From the NCBI GenBank assembly GCA_034406715.1, contig CP137870.1:1054001-1118000 (forward strand): a DNA stretch of 64,000 bases. The letters are read 5' to 3'. This DNA is from Rhodotorula mucilaginosa. Lineage: Eukaryota; Basidiomycota; Microbotryomycetes; Sporidiobolales; Sporidiobolaceae. Each line of letters starts with the position of its first letter. Positions within the stretch are counted from its first letter, which is position 1. The notes under the pieces are model-generated. The model did not search any database and was not told where the DNA came from. It worked only from the letters and a program-made list of their open reading frames with translations. Positions 1 to 12,389 of the stretch are shown here, piece by piece. Made by a program: the position numbers and the translations under genes.

Positions 1-556
1 TCAAGAACCGACAGCACGAGAGGTAGCCCGTGTGGGCGCTCAGCTCGCGCGCGACCTTGACCGACCCTTCGCGCGACCGGAGGTTGTAGATCGAGCAAAT
101 GTTGTCGAGTCCTCCGCACGCGACAAAGTTGCCCGAGGGGGCGTAGGCGCAGGTCATGACCCACGAGGACCGGAGCGGGATCGCGTGGACCTTGTTGGAC
201 GTGTAGGCGTCCCAGACGATCAGTTTGCCGTCTTGTGATGCCGAGACGAGGTGCCGCTTGTCCATCGACCAGTGCATGGCGTAGATCTTGGCGAGGTGAC
301 CTTTGAGCGTTCGTCGCACGCGCATCGCTATCCGCGGCAGCGGTTCGACGTCGGCGGCCATTGCTCGGACTGGGAGAGAGGGGGTCGGAGGGGTTCAGCC
401 TTGCGGTTCTTCCGAGCGAAAAGAGAAAAAAGACAGGCCAAACTCACGGCTCGTATCTGCGAGTTGTTCCCGCTTTGCACGGATCTTTTCCTTGAGGAGG
501 TCTGCTTCTCTCCGCGCCGCCGCGATCTTTTCTTGGATATCTGCTGGTGCCGACAT
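1..556 (-). CDS. Heterotrimeric G protein beta subunit, N-terminal part (runs off window)
   Basis: WD40 beta-propeller subunit that pairs with G gamma and regulates G alpha, in fungi mainly in pheromone and nutrient signalling at the plasma membrane. The start codon is at 556. Exon 1 (556-448) encodes the N-terminal coiled coil, with typical charged heptads ending in LADTS. A small intron (447-370) follows, and exon 2 from 369 continues to the window edge. It encodes the linker beginning LRAMA and the first WD repeats ([23 protein letters not shown], then [20 protein letters not shown]). The splice joins in frame to the family signature DTSLRAMA. The C-terminal repeats lie outside the window. 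Identity is very secure; which mating or cAMP pathway it serves cannot be told here. Confidence 0.93.
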
Positions 557-2601
557 GGTCGCTTCGTCCGCTGGTGCCTCTCCGGTCTTGCGTTTGTCGT
601 CTTCGTCAAGTGGTGGTGGTGGTGGTGGTCGTGGCTGGGGCCGTGCTGGTTTTGCGGGGGCGGAGAGACGAGGACCGAGCGACAAGGCGGGCGGGACAAG
701 GGCGAGGGGGATGAACCCAAGAGCATCAGCGTGAGGTCGTTGATCGAGAGTGAAAGGCGGCCAAGTACACTCACGAGGTGGTGGGTGTGTACGAGTCACA
801 GAGTACGGAAGGAGGCGAAGTCGTGTCTCGAGGCGGTGGTGGTGGTGCTTGTTCGGAACGGGCTCGAGCACCTATCCACCTGCGACGGGGCAGGGGAGGG
901 AGTGTCGCTGGGAGTCGAGCCTGCTGATCGTGTGCGCTACAGTTGCTCCTGCTGCTGCTCTGTAGGAGAGAGAGAGAGCGAGCGATCCGACGAGCCGAGA
1001 TGGCGGTGCGGCGGGGGCTGGGCGGGGGACGACGACTCGTTCGCGTCTCGGCGCCGCAGGTTCGGTGCGGGAGGATAGAGACCGAGGCTGGTCTTGATCG
1101 GCTCTAGAGACTTGGGCGTGGTCCTTAGTCCCGGTATGGCGTTGGGCAGAGTGAGTGACGGGAGGAGCGGGTCCGTCGACTAGAACAATGGGGCACTCGT
1201 TAACGAATCGTCCGCTCGTCGTGGGCTCGCTCGCGGTCGCTGCCCGGGTGCGTGCGGGGACCCTTTTGCCTGGCGCAGTCTCTGTGCCGCGCAAGTCCGA
1301 TTCGAGTCCCGTAGGCGAGTTTCAGCTGCAAAGGCAGAGCGATCACTCGCATGCCGATCCGCCGCCTCTTCGCCCGCGCCGCCGCGTCGTCGTCACGTCG
1401 GCTCTCTCTCTCTCTTACACCTGCAGGCCATGATGACACTCCGACCACGGCTCGAGGCAGAATACAGCACGCTACGCTTCGATCGGGATCATGAGCTCCG
1501 CCCGTCACGACCGCCGCTCCCCGTTTCGGCATCGGCCACTGACGCTGCTGCCTGCGTTGTCCTCATCGGCCCAAGTCTCGGACTCTTTCTCACCTAGCTC
1601 AGATACTGCTGTACGGCGCATCAATCCTCGGTGCTCATGCCGCGAACTCGCGCTCTAGCTCGCAGTGCGTGTGCGGGCAATTACCGCGTAAATAGCCAAT
1701 CGGCAACATCGGCGTTCCTCTCTCTCTCTTTTGACACTCAACGCGCGCTTCCCACGATCAGCAGACAAGTCGACTGGACATTCAAGGGTGTGCTGCCGAA
1801 AACAGATTTCAACGGTGTGCACGCCGTCCGAAGGTTCGGGATCGTTGTCCACCTGCAGCCGACTGGCGACCTTGCTTACACGACGAGCCACCGCCGCACT
1901 TACCCGCCGCGCGACACCACTGCTGCGACGTGGCTCGCAAGACCCACTCCCACACGCTGGTCCGGGAATCCGGAGCTGCCTGAGAGGAGAGGACGGGTGT
2001 CACCGAGACGAAGTCACCACCGACAGGCTCCTTTCCTGCTCCGAGCGAGCTTCGCCTGGCTCCGGCGGGTCCTCCTGCACGGAGGCAAGACTCGTCGCGC
2101 TGCTCCTGATGACCAAGACAGAACAGGCAGACTCATCCGCCCGTGCCAGCGAGTCACCGGCCGGACAACCCGCGCGAAACTGCAGCAGGGCAAGTTAACG
2201 TTTCTTTTGTTCCGCCTCCGGCCGTCCCGCGCCCTGATCTTAGAGAACTCTGCATGTACGATCCGGCGATCCTGCATACACATGCGCTTGTTAAGTCTTA
2301 GCCCAGCTGTCCGAAAAATCGTGGGATTCAATTTCCGCGCGGAAGCGATCGACGCTTTTCGCCAGCTCGAAGCTCGAGCTGACACAGCCACACTCGTCCC
2401 AACTCGGTCCTGACACCCGCTGGAGTCAGTCAAGAGCGCGTAGCGAGAGCGCAAAAGACACACAAAGACATCTGCAGGCGCTATCAGGCTCGGGCCGCTC
2501 GTTAGCAACACTCGTGTTCACCTCGCATCTTCAACTCCACTTTCTCTCTTCCGACTCGACTTTTCATCTCAAGCACGATACGCTAGAGTCTTGCTATCGC
2601 C
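557..2601. other. Intergenic region between the G beta gene and NOG2
   Basis: About 2 kb separating two divergent genes. It contains a GTG/CAC trinucleotide run near 607-632, a CT-rich run near 1401-1417 and several open frames on both strands (the longest about 260 codons at 1631-2413). None of them shows recognisable protein similarity, and they overlap one another. I see no supported gene. It probably holds two promoters and long leaders. Confidence 0.6.
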
Positions 2602-5527
2602 ATGGTTCGCGACACGAGCAACCCGACGACCAAGGCGCGTTCGTCAAAGCACGCAGCCGCGACCGGCCTGAAGACGGGCAACCTCCGCACCAAAGGTGAG
2701 CAACCGTTGTGCCTCTTCACTCTATGGGAGCAGACTTGGCTATTCGGTCCCCCACTGACACAAACGTCTCATCCGCCGCACAGGCGAGAACTTTTACCGC
2801 GATGCCAAGTCGGCCCGGCGAGTCAACTTGTTGTCCGGCAAGTCGAGCAAAGCCATCCGCGACGCGGACGGCAAGGTCATCAAGGCGGCCGAGTTCCAGT
2901 CGTCCGACGTGACCCCGGGACGGATCCAATCCGATCGGAGGTGGTTCGGCAACACGCGGACCATCACGCAGACGGCGCTCGACCATTTCCGCGAGACGTT
3001 GAAGGACAAGATTGCCGACCCGTATGCGGTCGTCCTCAAGCAGAACAAGCTCCCGATGAGCTTGTTGTCTGATGCCGTGCGAGGAGTACGTCCATGCAGC
3101 TACCGAGGTCGTGCGCGCGAGAGCTGACGGAAAAAAGAGTGCCGGTATCGCAGGGTGGCAAGCAGGACCTCGTCTCGACTGAACCGTTCTCCGACACGTT
3201 CGGCACCAAGGCGCAGCGCAAGCGTCCCAAACTCGACATTGGCTCGATCGAAGAGCTCGCGAGCAAAGTCGCCACCCACCAGGCCAAGGTCGCGGCCGAC
3301 GCCGTCCAGGCCGAGAAGGACCAGCGCCTGAGCGAGATCCGCGACGTCGAGGGCAGCATCGCGCCCGAGTTGCTCGCGGCGCAGGAGGAGGAGAAGCAGT
3401 TGAGCAACGTCCCGCAGGATTACATCCTCAGCGCCGGTACGAGTAAGCGTATCTGGTCAGAGTTGTACAAGGTGCGCTTTTTCTTTTCCTCCGCTTTTGA
3501 GTTGGTGTCCACAAAAAAGCTGACCGCGGCCACGCCCGCAGGTTATCGACTCTTCCGACGTGATCTTGCACGTCCTCGACGCTCGCGACCCGCTCGGAAC
3601 CCGGTGTGACTCGGTCGAGTCGTACCTCGCCAAGGAGAAGCGCGGCAAAAAAGTGATTTACGTGCTCAACAAAGTCGACCTCGTTCCCGGTTGGGTCGCC
3701 GCCCGCTGGGTCAAGATCCTGTCCAAGTCGCACCCGACGATCGCGTTCCACGCCTCGATCAACAACTCGTTCGGCAAGGGTAGCTTGATCCAGCTCCTCC
3801 GGCAGTTTTCGACCTTGTTCTCGGACAAGAAGCAGATCTCGGTCGGCTTTATCGGCTACCCCAACGTCGGCAAGTCTTCGATCATCAACACGCTCAAGAA
3901 GAAGGCCGTCTGCAAGGCCGCGCCGATCCCGGGAGAGACCAAAGTCTGGCAGTACATCACCCTCATGCGCCGGATCTACCTCATCGACTGCCCCGGCATC
4001 GTACCCCCTTCGGCCCGCGACACGGAATCTCAAAAAGTCCTGAAGGGCATCGTCCGAGTCGAGCACCTGTCCGACCCGGCGCAGCACATCCAGTTCCTGC
4101 TCGACCGCGTCCGCAAGGAGTACCTCGTCCGGACGTACGGCATCCAGGACTGGAGCAGCTCGGAGGACTTTTTGTCTCAGCTCGCTCGCAAGGCGGGCAA
4201 GTTGCACCGTGGCGGAGAGGCAGACTTCCGCACCGTCGCGACCATGGTCCTGAACGTGAGTTTCTCGCTCTCCCCTTGCGCTTCTTGGGGGAGGGGACTT
4301 CGACCCCCGCCGCCGCTGCGCCAGCGAGTCCGGGGACATAGAAACCTTGTGGCTGACCGTCGCGCTTCGTTGCAGGATTGGATCCGCGGCAAGATTCCGT
4401 ACTACGTCGCTCCGCCCGAGCCGACCGATGCCTCGGGCAAGCCGATCCCGCGCCCCCTCAAATTCGCTTCTTCTTCTGCCGCCACGACTGCTTCGACTTC
4501 CTCGAACGGCGCTTCGTCCGCCAACGCCGGCGCCGAGGCGTCCATGTTTGACAAGCTCGACGCGAACGGCAACACGACGCGGCGCGTGCCGGGCGTGCAG
4601 CAGCCGCTGCACCAGATTGTCCACACGACCAAGTTCTTGCCGGATGATGTTCGTCGCATCGAAGAAGAGGCAGCGCAGGAGGAGGAGGTCGGCGATGAGA
4701 CGTTCGAAGACGATGGCGAGGAGTGGGGCGGCATCGAGGAGAGCGGCGAGGAGGACGAGGAGGACGAGGAGGATGACGAGGAGGACGAGGCTGCAGCACC
4801 GCTCGAGTGGGATGAGCTGTTTGCTCAAGCGGTCGGTGATGCCGAGAGCGGCGAGGAGCTGTCTGACGATGGCAGCGAACCCGAGTTTACGGTCGAGGTC
4901 GAGGAAGAGTTTGATGTCGACCTCGATGACGAATCGCTCGATGGTGAAGAAGAGGAGGAGGAGGATGTCAGCAGCGAGTTTGGCACTGGGGACGAGGACG
5001 ACGTCGAGATTCTGGTCAACGGCAAGGAGTCCACTTCGGGCTCGGCGGCGGCAACAGCGGCCAAGAAGGCATCGTCGAAGAAGGCTCCGGCTGGCCAGAA
5101 GCGAAGTGAGTCGTGTGCCGCCTTCAATCACGAGGTTCAACCCTTTTGCCGCGAGTCGTACTGACACGGATGCCCCCGTTTCCTTTGCAGCCCGCGCGAT
5201 CGATGTCGTCTCTTCGGACGACGAAGAGGACGCTGGCCGGCCAGTCAAGGAGAAGCGCATGACGACCAACAAGAAGAAGGCGACCAACTTTTTCACCCAC
5301 GCCAACGTCAAGAAGTGAGTCCTCGGCGCTGTCCCGTTTCTGTCAACGCCGGCCACTGACCCCCCTTCGCTTGTGCGCGCAGCAAATCTCGACGAGGCGG
5401 TCCGGTCAAGGACCAGCAGGCGCGCAAGGCTGCGGTGGCTGCAGGAGCCGGTGTTGCTGCCCCGAAGGGTCACGCCGGCACGAGCAAGAAGCGGGCTGGT
5501 GGCGGCCCGGGCGGAAAGCGGAGATGA
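2602..5527 (+). CDS. NOG2: Nucleolar GTP-binding protein 2 (60S pre-ribosome GTPase)
   Basis: Circularly permuted GTPase of the YlqF/NOG family, needed for maturation and export of the 60S ribosomal subunit. Seven exons join in frame: 2602-2695, 2784-3085, 3154-3471, 3542-4255, 4376-5105, 5191-5314, 5383-5527, giving about 808 residues. The N-terminal NGP1NT region ([18 protein letters not shown] onward) is followed by the permuted G motifs in the order expected for this family: DARDP, NKVD (G4), then GYPNVGKSS (G1) and DCPGI (G3). The C-terminal third is a long acidic stretch (4650-5020) followed by a basic tail ending in GGKRR, usual for fungal NOG2. The start at 2602 gives the conserved [12 protein letters not shown] beginning. 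Nothing suggests damage. Confidence 0.96.
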
Positions 5528-5740
5528 GCAGCTGGTTCGGGGCCATTCTCTAGAGATGGTTTTATGTTTCCCCTGGGGCTCCTTCCTTGTTGTAACACCT
5601 CTGGTTCTGAGATGAAGAAGAGGTGCCGGCTTCTTGAGAAACCGGACGGACTTCGGAAGTGATTGGGCCGACGGAAGAAGTGGGCGCCTCTTTTTGGCTC
5701 TCTGCCAGGCTCTCTTCAGTTCGCGAACCCTTCGTAGCTC

Positions 5741-8379
5741 ATGCTCTCTGCTGCTCGCAACGCAGCTCGTACTGCAGCCAACCCCAAGCACTCGCTCGCC
5801 CGCGTCGCCGCCTCGTCGTCGTCCTCGTCCTCGTCCTCCACGCCGCTCCTCGCCCGCAGCTTCTCCATGGCTCCTCCTCGCACCCAGAATGCCCAACAGG
5901 GTCAAGCCGACCCTTCAGTCGGTCCTATGCGTGCGTTTCCGAGACTCGCCGCGCTGCCGGAACCCCTCGAGGTCGAGTTGGCGCTTCCCCACTGACCGAG
6001 TCGCTCGCTCCCCCGCGCCCAGTCCGATTCGAGCACACGCTGCCGCATCTCCCCGTTCCGACGCTCCAGGAGACCGCAGACAGGTACCTCACGTCCATCA
6101 GGCCCTACCACACCGCCCAGGAACCGTCCGCGCCGAGCGACCCGCTCGAGAGCTGGCAAAACTCGGAGGCCGCAGTCAAGGACTTTGTCAACAGTCCGCT
6201 CGTCCACAAACTCCAGGACCGACTCCAGAAGCGCGCCGAATCAGAAGGCCGAGAGAGCTGGCTCTCCGAGTGGTGGAACGAGACCGCCTACTTTGGCTGG
6301 CGCGGTCCCGTCGTGCCCGGTCAGTCCTTTCTCTCTTCCGTTCCGTTCTTCTCCCCCCATCTCCGCACCCTCGGCGGGAATCGCAACTGACGCCCCCCAG
6401 CCGCGCTCCCCAGGCGTCAACTACTTCTACAGCCACAAAGATGACCGGACTCGTCGGACTGGCCCTGCTCGCGCTGCTGGCCTTCTCCGCGCACTTCTCT
6501 ACTTCCGCCGCCTGGTCGTAACGTGAGACTTTGTCTGTTCGGGCCGGAGGAAACGCGAGCGCGGGCGAGACTGACGCGATTTTTGCGCCGAACAGTCAGC
6601 AGCTCGAGCCCGAAATGGCGCGCAAGACTCCCCTCTGCATGTCGTCGTACAAGTACCTGTTCAACGCGACTCGTCTGCCGACCGCTCCGTCCGATACCGC
6701 CAAGATCTACGACCCCGAACAACACAACCACGTCGTCGTCGTCCGCAAGAACAAGTTTTACGAAGTCCCGGTCGTCGACGAATCGGGCGAGTGGCTCAGC
6801 GAGAAGGAACTCGAGGCGTGAGTTCCCCCGCGCAGCGTGGTCTTCACAAAGAAGCAGACGAGTGGACTGACGACGGCCTTGGTGATGCAGTCTCTTCCAG
6901 AAGGTCGTCGAGCAAGCGGGATCCGAGGCAGACCCGAACCCCGTCGGCGCTCTCACCGCGGCCGACCGCGATGTCTGGACCAAGGTGAGCGAGCCAGCGG
7001 CGCCTAGTTATGTATCTGTTTCAGCTTGAACAGCCCGCTGACACTCGGAGAGGTATACAGGCCCGGCAAGAAATTGTCTCGCATGACCCGAAGAACGAAG
7101 CGGCTCTCGAGCGCATCCAGTCGGCCATCATCATCATTTCGCTCGACTCGAACAAGCCGTACACGCGCGAGGAGAAGAGCTGGGGTCTCTGGGTCGGCGA
7201 CGGCAAGGACCGGTGGTTCGACAAGCACCAGCGTGAGTGATTTCCTTTAGCAGCCGTGTCCCCACTCGGCGCAGACAAAAGGGGACTGACCCGGAACCAT
7301 GGGGTTGGCAGTCGTCGTCTTCGAGAACGGCAAGTCGGGCTTCAACGGCGAGCACTCTTGCATGGACGGCACCCCGACCTCGCGCTTGAACGACTGGCTG
7401 CTGCGCTCGCTCGCGCACGGCAAGATTGACCTCGGCTCAACCGAGGTCCGACCGGCTTCGAAGCTGCCGCAGGTCAAGCCGATCACATTCAACCTGCCCT
7501 CGTCCGTCAAGTCGACCATCTCGGAAGCCGTCAAGGCGCATGACTCGATCATGGCCAAGCACGACCTCTCGGTCCTCGAATACTCGGGTTACGGCAAGGA
7601 GGTCATCAAGAAGTACAAGACGTCGCCCGACTCGTACGCGCAACTCGTGATGGGCCTCGCGTACTACAAAATGGAGGGCAAGGTCGCGCCGACGTACGAG
7701 TCGGCGCAGACTCGCAAGTACCGCCTCGGACGGACAGAGGTCATCCGGTCGACGACCAACGAGGCGCTCGAATGGTACAAGGCGATGGAGAACCCGCAGC
7801 GGAGCGTAAGTGGCCAAACGGTTCCTTCTTCGTGCGTGTCAGCGATACTGATCCCCCGGTGTGAACAGGATGCGGAGCGTCTCGAGCTGTTCCGCAAGGC
7901 GGCCGCCAAGCACATCAAGCTCGCGGGAGAGGCAGCCGATGGTCGCGGTGTCGACCGCCACCTTTTCGGTCAGTCCCTTCTCACACGCGACATTCGACGG
8001 AGTTTGAAAAAGCCGGCGCTGACGCGCGCACTCCCACGCCACAGGTCTCAAGAAGCTGTTGCAGGACGGCGAAGAGCTGCCCAAGATCTACCAGGATCCG
8101 ACCTTTGCCCAGTCCTCGAACTGGATCCTCTCGACCTCGCAACTCTCGTCCGAGTACTTTGACGGGTGGGGTTACGGACCCGTCACCGACGGCGGGTACG
8201 GTCTCGCGTACTCGGTCAACGAGCGAACGCTCCGCTTCACGATCACGTCCGAGAACCGCGGCTCGCACAACAATGTGCAGGCCTTCCGTCACTACCTCGA
8301 GGAGGCGTGCGAGGATGTTCGCGAGGTCATGGAGAAGAGCGGTGCCGCTCAGGCCGAGCCCGTCAAGGCCAAGCTCTAA
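5741..8379 (+). CDS. CAT2: Carnitine O-acetyltransferase, mitochondrial and peroxisomal
   Basis: Transfers acetyl groups between CoA and carnitine so that acetyl units made in peroxisomes or cytosol can enter mitochondria. Nine exons (5741-5930, 6023-6319, 6414-6522, 6596-6817, 6891-6984, 7061-7232, 7312-7805, 7869-7968, 8045-8379) give about 670 residues. The catalytic histidine is in GEHSCMDGTP, and PLCMSSYKYLFN and the C-terminal STSQLSS block are family signatures. The first 40 residues are rich in Arg, Ala and Ser and lack acidic residues, like a mitochondrial presequence. An in-frame Met codon at 5867 (residue 43) opens a form without it. The protein ends in AKL, a classical type 1 peroxisomal signal. 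Yeast Cat2 uses the same arrangement. Confidence 0.95.
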
Positions 8380-8505
8380 GGGCGCCCCGCGAAAAAAAAC
8401 TCACCCGCTTCCCTCGCAACTGTAGACACCGCCTCCTTTTTCTTTTCTGTACTCGAACGACACAAGACGTGCTTGCAACCTAGACGTGCCACCCCCTCCA
8501 CATCC

Positions 8506-11500
8506 CTACTTCATCTTTGAGAGCCAGGAAAACTTGCGCAACCGGTCCTCGCGTTCCTGCTCGCCGCGAAGCAGCCGTTCGATGCTGAGGTTGAGCGCGT
8601 AGACGAAGAGATCGCGTTCCAGCTGCAGTCACAATACATCGAGTCAATGATCCCAGCAGACTTGTGCGATGAACAACTGTGTCGAGCTTACCTTTGAACG
8701 GGTGCGGTAGACCCGGGCGTCCGTCGACTTGCCCTTCTTGCCGAGCTTGCAATCGGTTCCGCTCTCCGAGTGCTTGATCTTGAACACGACAAAGGTACAG
8801 TCGTCGCGCTCGTCGGCGGTCCGGAGGCCGTCCATGCCGGGATAGCATCGCGGGAACTGATGCTGCGTCTCGTCGGCCGGGTCCCACTCGCCCGTGCTCG
8901 CCGTAGGGGCGTTGAGGTGTCCCGCCAGCGTCCCGCTGTAGACGTAGCAGTCGCGGAGGTGGAGGAGCCGTGTCCGCCGGTGGTACGGCGACGGAAGAGG
9001 CTGGCCGTGAATGCCGCGGGTAACGTGCTGAAACTCGAGCAAGATGCCCGGGAGGAGGACGACGTGGCGCATTTGGTACATCCCGCGCAGGCCTTGCTTG
9101 ACGTGCATGATCCCCTCGCGCAAGATGGCGCGGCAACCGTCGAGCAAGCACCAGTTGTAAAGGTGCGTCAAGTGGTGGCTCGCCAACACCTCGTCGCGCG
9201 AGAGCGGCGGCATCGTGTCCGCGTCCGGCTCGTCTTCGTACGCGTGCTTCTTGTGCGGTCCGCGAGCCGGTAAGCGGTGCACCATGGCGGCCGATCCCGA
9301 CAGTTCCATGTACTGGATCGCGTCGACTCGTTCGCGGCGACGCCAATACGTTGCGAGCGCCCTCAGTCGAACAACCCATTCGTCGCGCACGTCGTTCGAG
9401 GGACACTGCAAATGTGGCTGACATCAGTACTCACGGTGGATCTCCCGCGCTCGCCCGCCGGAATCTGACCCACCTCGAGCTTGACGTAGCGACCAGAGTC
9501 GAAATTGACGATCAAGCGGCGTAACTTGCGCGAATTCTCCTTGCTTCCGTCCAGGTTGGCAGCTGTCGTCTCTAGCTCTGGCTCGACGGACTGGATTTCG
9601 CTGATCCGGACATAGCCGAGAGAGTCGGTCACCTGGAGGAACGCCCGCTTCTTCTCCATCGTCTCGAGGTATTCAAGCATGTGGTTGCCATCGCAGTTGG
9701 CCGCATAGTCGTCGCAGAGCGCCATCGGGTCCCCGAAGGCCTCGTCCGCGATGTCGGCCAGGCTGAGACTCTGCAAAGCCCTGTCGCGACGTTTGCGGTG
9801 CTGGTGAGAGTGGTCGCGGAGAACGCTTCTCGCGACCGGACTCCACAGCTTTTCTCGTTTCTTCTTGTCCGGCTGGGCGAGGGTCGCCATACCAGCGATG
9901 AAGGGTCCGAGCACGACGGCCGCGGGGTTGTTCATCACGTCCATCACCCTGAGAGGGGGGTCCGGCGCGTGGGCAAGAGTCGGACGGCTGCGAAACAGCA
10001 AATTCTTGCGAGTCGAGAGGTACACTCGGCGAGAGCGCCCTTTGGGCGTGATGCGAATCACGAACCCTTCGATTCCGGGCGGTTCGGCGACGCGGATGGT
10101 CGACGAGATGTGCGAGCCGGAAGCGCCGTCCTGCGCCGGTACACGGCAAGTGGTCGGGTAGTGCGAAGCCGGCCGAAGTTCGAGGACAGAGGCTTGTCCG
10201 GCCTGGAAAATGGTCGAACCATGTCAAGTTTACACAGGATGGGGAGAAACGCAACCTGCGGGAGGGGAAGGGGCTCACCTGCCGAAATGCGAAACCGCCA
10301 ACGACGGCCCAATCAGGAGGAGCTTCGCCCGGCGGGGGGTCGGTGATCCAGTCGAGGATGCTTCCACGTCTCCAAGCCAAGCGGAAGTTCGTCCCTTGTC
10401 GCTTCGCCGTCTCGACCAAGTCCTTCCACTGCGGGACCGTCGAGAGGCGCGCGACGCATTCCTCGATAACGCGATCCGCTTGCAAGAGGCGGTACCCCGT
10501 GTCCTCCTCGGTCCGGTCGTACAACTCGTCGCCGTCCGGGTCGTGGTCTCGCGGGATCCGGAAGTACAGCTTGGCGCCGAGCCCCGGAACGCGGACCTCG
10601 AGCAGCGGCGGGAGACGACCTCCGAGAATGCGGTACAGTCGCCAGAGCCATTCCTTTGCCGTCGCATGAGTCCGAGCGCGAAAGAGGAAGATGTTGGTTC
10701 CGGTCGACCGCAGATGGAGGTAGCCGCGCTTGGTCGCTTTGGAATTCGATCGGCGATTCGATTCCGCATTCGTCGCGGCGTGACTTCGGTCGTCGCGAGC
10801 GTGGGTGTGTGACGTCCGTGCGAGGACGCGCGATCGCACATCCGGTCGGAAGGTGAGGCAGAAGACCAAGTCGGTCGACGAGTAGAGCGAAAGGTGCGTG
10901 GCCTTGGGATCTAGCGGGATGACGCCCTCGAGCTTTTTCCGATTGAGGAGACTGGCAGCGAAATTGAGACCCTGGTTATGCAGAAAGCCGTCAGCAGCTT
11001 GCTCATGCTCGAGTGCGCGGTGGACGGAAGCGGGCTCACGTGCTCGCTCCAGAGCTCGATTTGGCCACTGGCGCGCCAGACGACGGCGAGCTCCTCCCAC
11101 GTCTCTTTGACGGTCGGGTACTTCTTCGCGACGTGCTCGTCAAAGACGTCCGGCAGGTCGTCTCGCGGCGACCAGTCGACACGGACCAGCATTCGCTCTT
11201 GCCGGACCACTTCGTCCGGAGCGCGCTTGAAGCGAGGAGGCGGCTTGGCAGCCTGGATCGGGTGCCCGTGCAAGACCTTTCCGAGGCGCTCGGCGGCTTT
11301 CGGTCCGGCCGGGATCTCGTTGTCGGGCCTCGCGAGGACGACCTGCGGTGGAGCGGGAGGTGCCGCCCCCGATCCGGGACCCGCGTGATCGGAAGTGGGC
11401 ACACTGTCGGGGAAATGAACATTCGGCGCAGGAACGGGCTCGCTCCGTGCGCTGCGGAACGACATGATCGATCTCGCCGTCGAGGCGCGCGTGCGCAGGA

Positions 11501-12389
11501 TCGATCGCACGTTGGGGAGGTCGAGCCGGATTCGTAGATGCCGTGAGGTCGGTTTGTCCGAACTGGCATCTGTCACGTGGATCTCGGGTATGTCCGAGTA
11601 TGGTGTAGATACCGCCGCTGCGCCCGTTGGCGGCTGCGGCGGCGGCGGCGAGGAGGCAAAGTAAGGGTTGGATGAAGGGGTCGGCGAGGCGAGTGGCGTT
11701 GCGAAGTGGGTCTGGGCGGTCGCGAACGAGGCGCCGGTCGTCGTGGAAGAGAGGGCGGGACTCTTGGGCATGAGCTGCGAGACTGCGGTCGTGCTGTGCC
11801 GGTCTCCGGGACTCGGAGGCGGAATCCCAGACGCTCTGTCGGCCTCTTCTCGCTGACGCCGGAGGCGAGCATCTCGGCGCCTCGCCGCGTCGCGGATATC
11901 ACCTCCGATTTCGAAACTCGTCCCTTGCCAGCCTGTCGCGTGGTCGCCTCCCCGACTGCTCAGACTGTCCCGCCGGCTTCGGCCCTTGCTCGATTCGGAC
12001 GACGCGTCCGACAAGCGCGAGGCTCCCGTGTTTGCTCGCTTCCGCCGCAGGAGCGGGAGCCGAGACGCGTGCAAGTCGAGGGCGGGCAAGTCGTTGGTGT
12101 TTGGCTTTTGCTGCATGCCGAACTGGTTGGTGCCGTGTCCGCGATACGAGGGCCCGATAAAGATGCGGCGCATGGCGGTGACGCCGGCGTGCTTGGTCTC
12201 GAGGTGGGGCAGGAGGTCATCCTGGGTCCTGACTGCATAGTCTGGCTGCACGTAGCGGGCCTCGCCTGCGGTGATCCTGGCGGCGTCGAGGTCGAGCGGG
12301 GAGAAGGCGTCGGGCGGAGGGAGCGCTGCGAAGCTGTGGCGCTTGCTGCCGGACGACGTGGACGCTTCCGAGGCAGGAGGGCCCTGCAT
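8506..12389 (-). CDS. Large PH-domain protein related to sporulation protein Spo71
   Basis: Five exons (12389-11040, 10971-10279, 10202-9474, 9405-8692, 8622-8506), all joined in phase 0, give about 1200 residues. The first 350 or so residues are low-complexity and rich in Ser, Pro and Arg. The remainder is conserved and includes LNFAASLLNRKKLEGVIPLD and blocks typical of the fungal Spo71/PH_4 proteins (LYFRIPRDHD, RVYLSTRKNLLF, LEYLETMEKKRAFLQVTD, the C-terminal LRKFSWLSKMK). Spo71 acts in prospore membrane growth in budding yeast; the role here is unknown and may be general membrane lipid binding. The reading frame stays open upstream to 12848, so a longer N terminus is possible; I chose 12389 because the sequence before it looks like leader DNA. 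Confidence 0.8.

Noticed and set aside
1285-1315. tRNA-like T-arm sequence (GATTCGAGTCCC)
   Set aside because: No matching A box, anticodon arm or acceptor stem could be found within the expected distance.
1631-2413. Open frame of about 260 codons (+) between the G beta gene and NOG2
   Set aside because: Composition is shadow-like, other long frames overlap it on both strands, and no motif is recognisable; long random frames are common in this GC-rich DNA.
3428-5905. Open frame of about 825 codons on the minus strand opposite NOG2
   Set aside because: It is the antisense image of NOG2 exons, produced by strong codon bias; the plus strand encodes the conserved GTPase.
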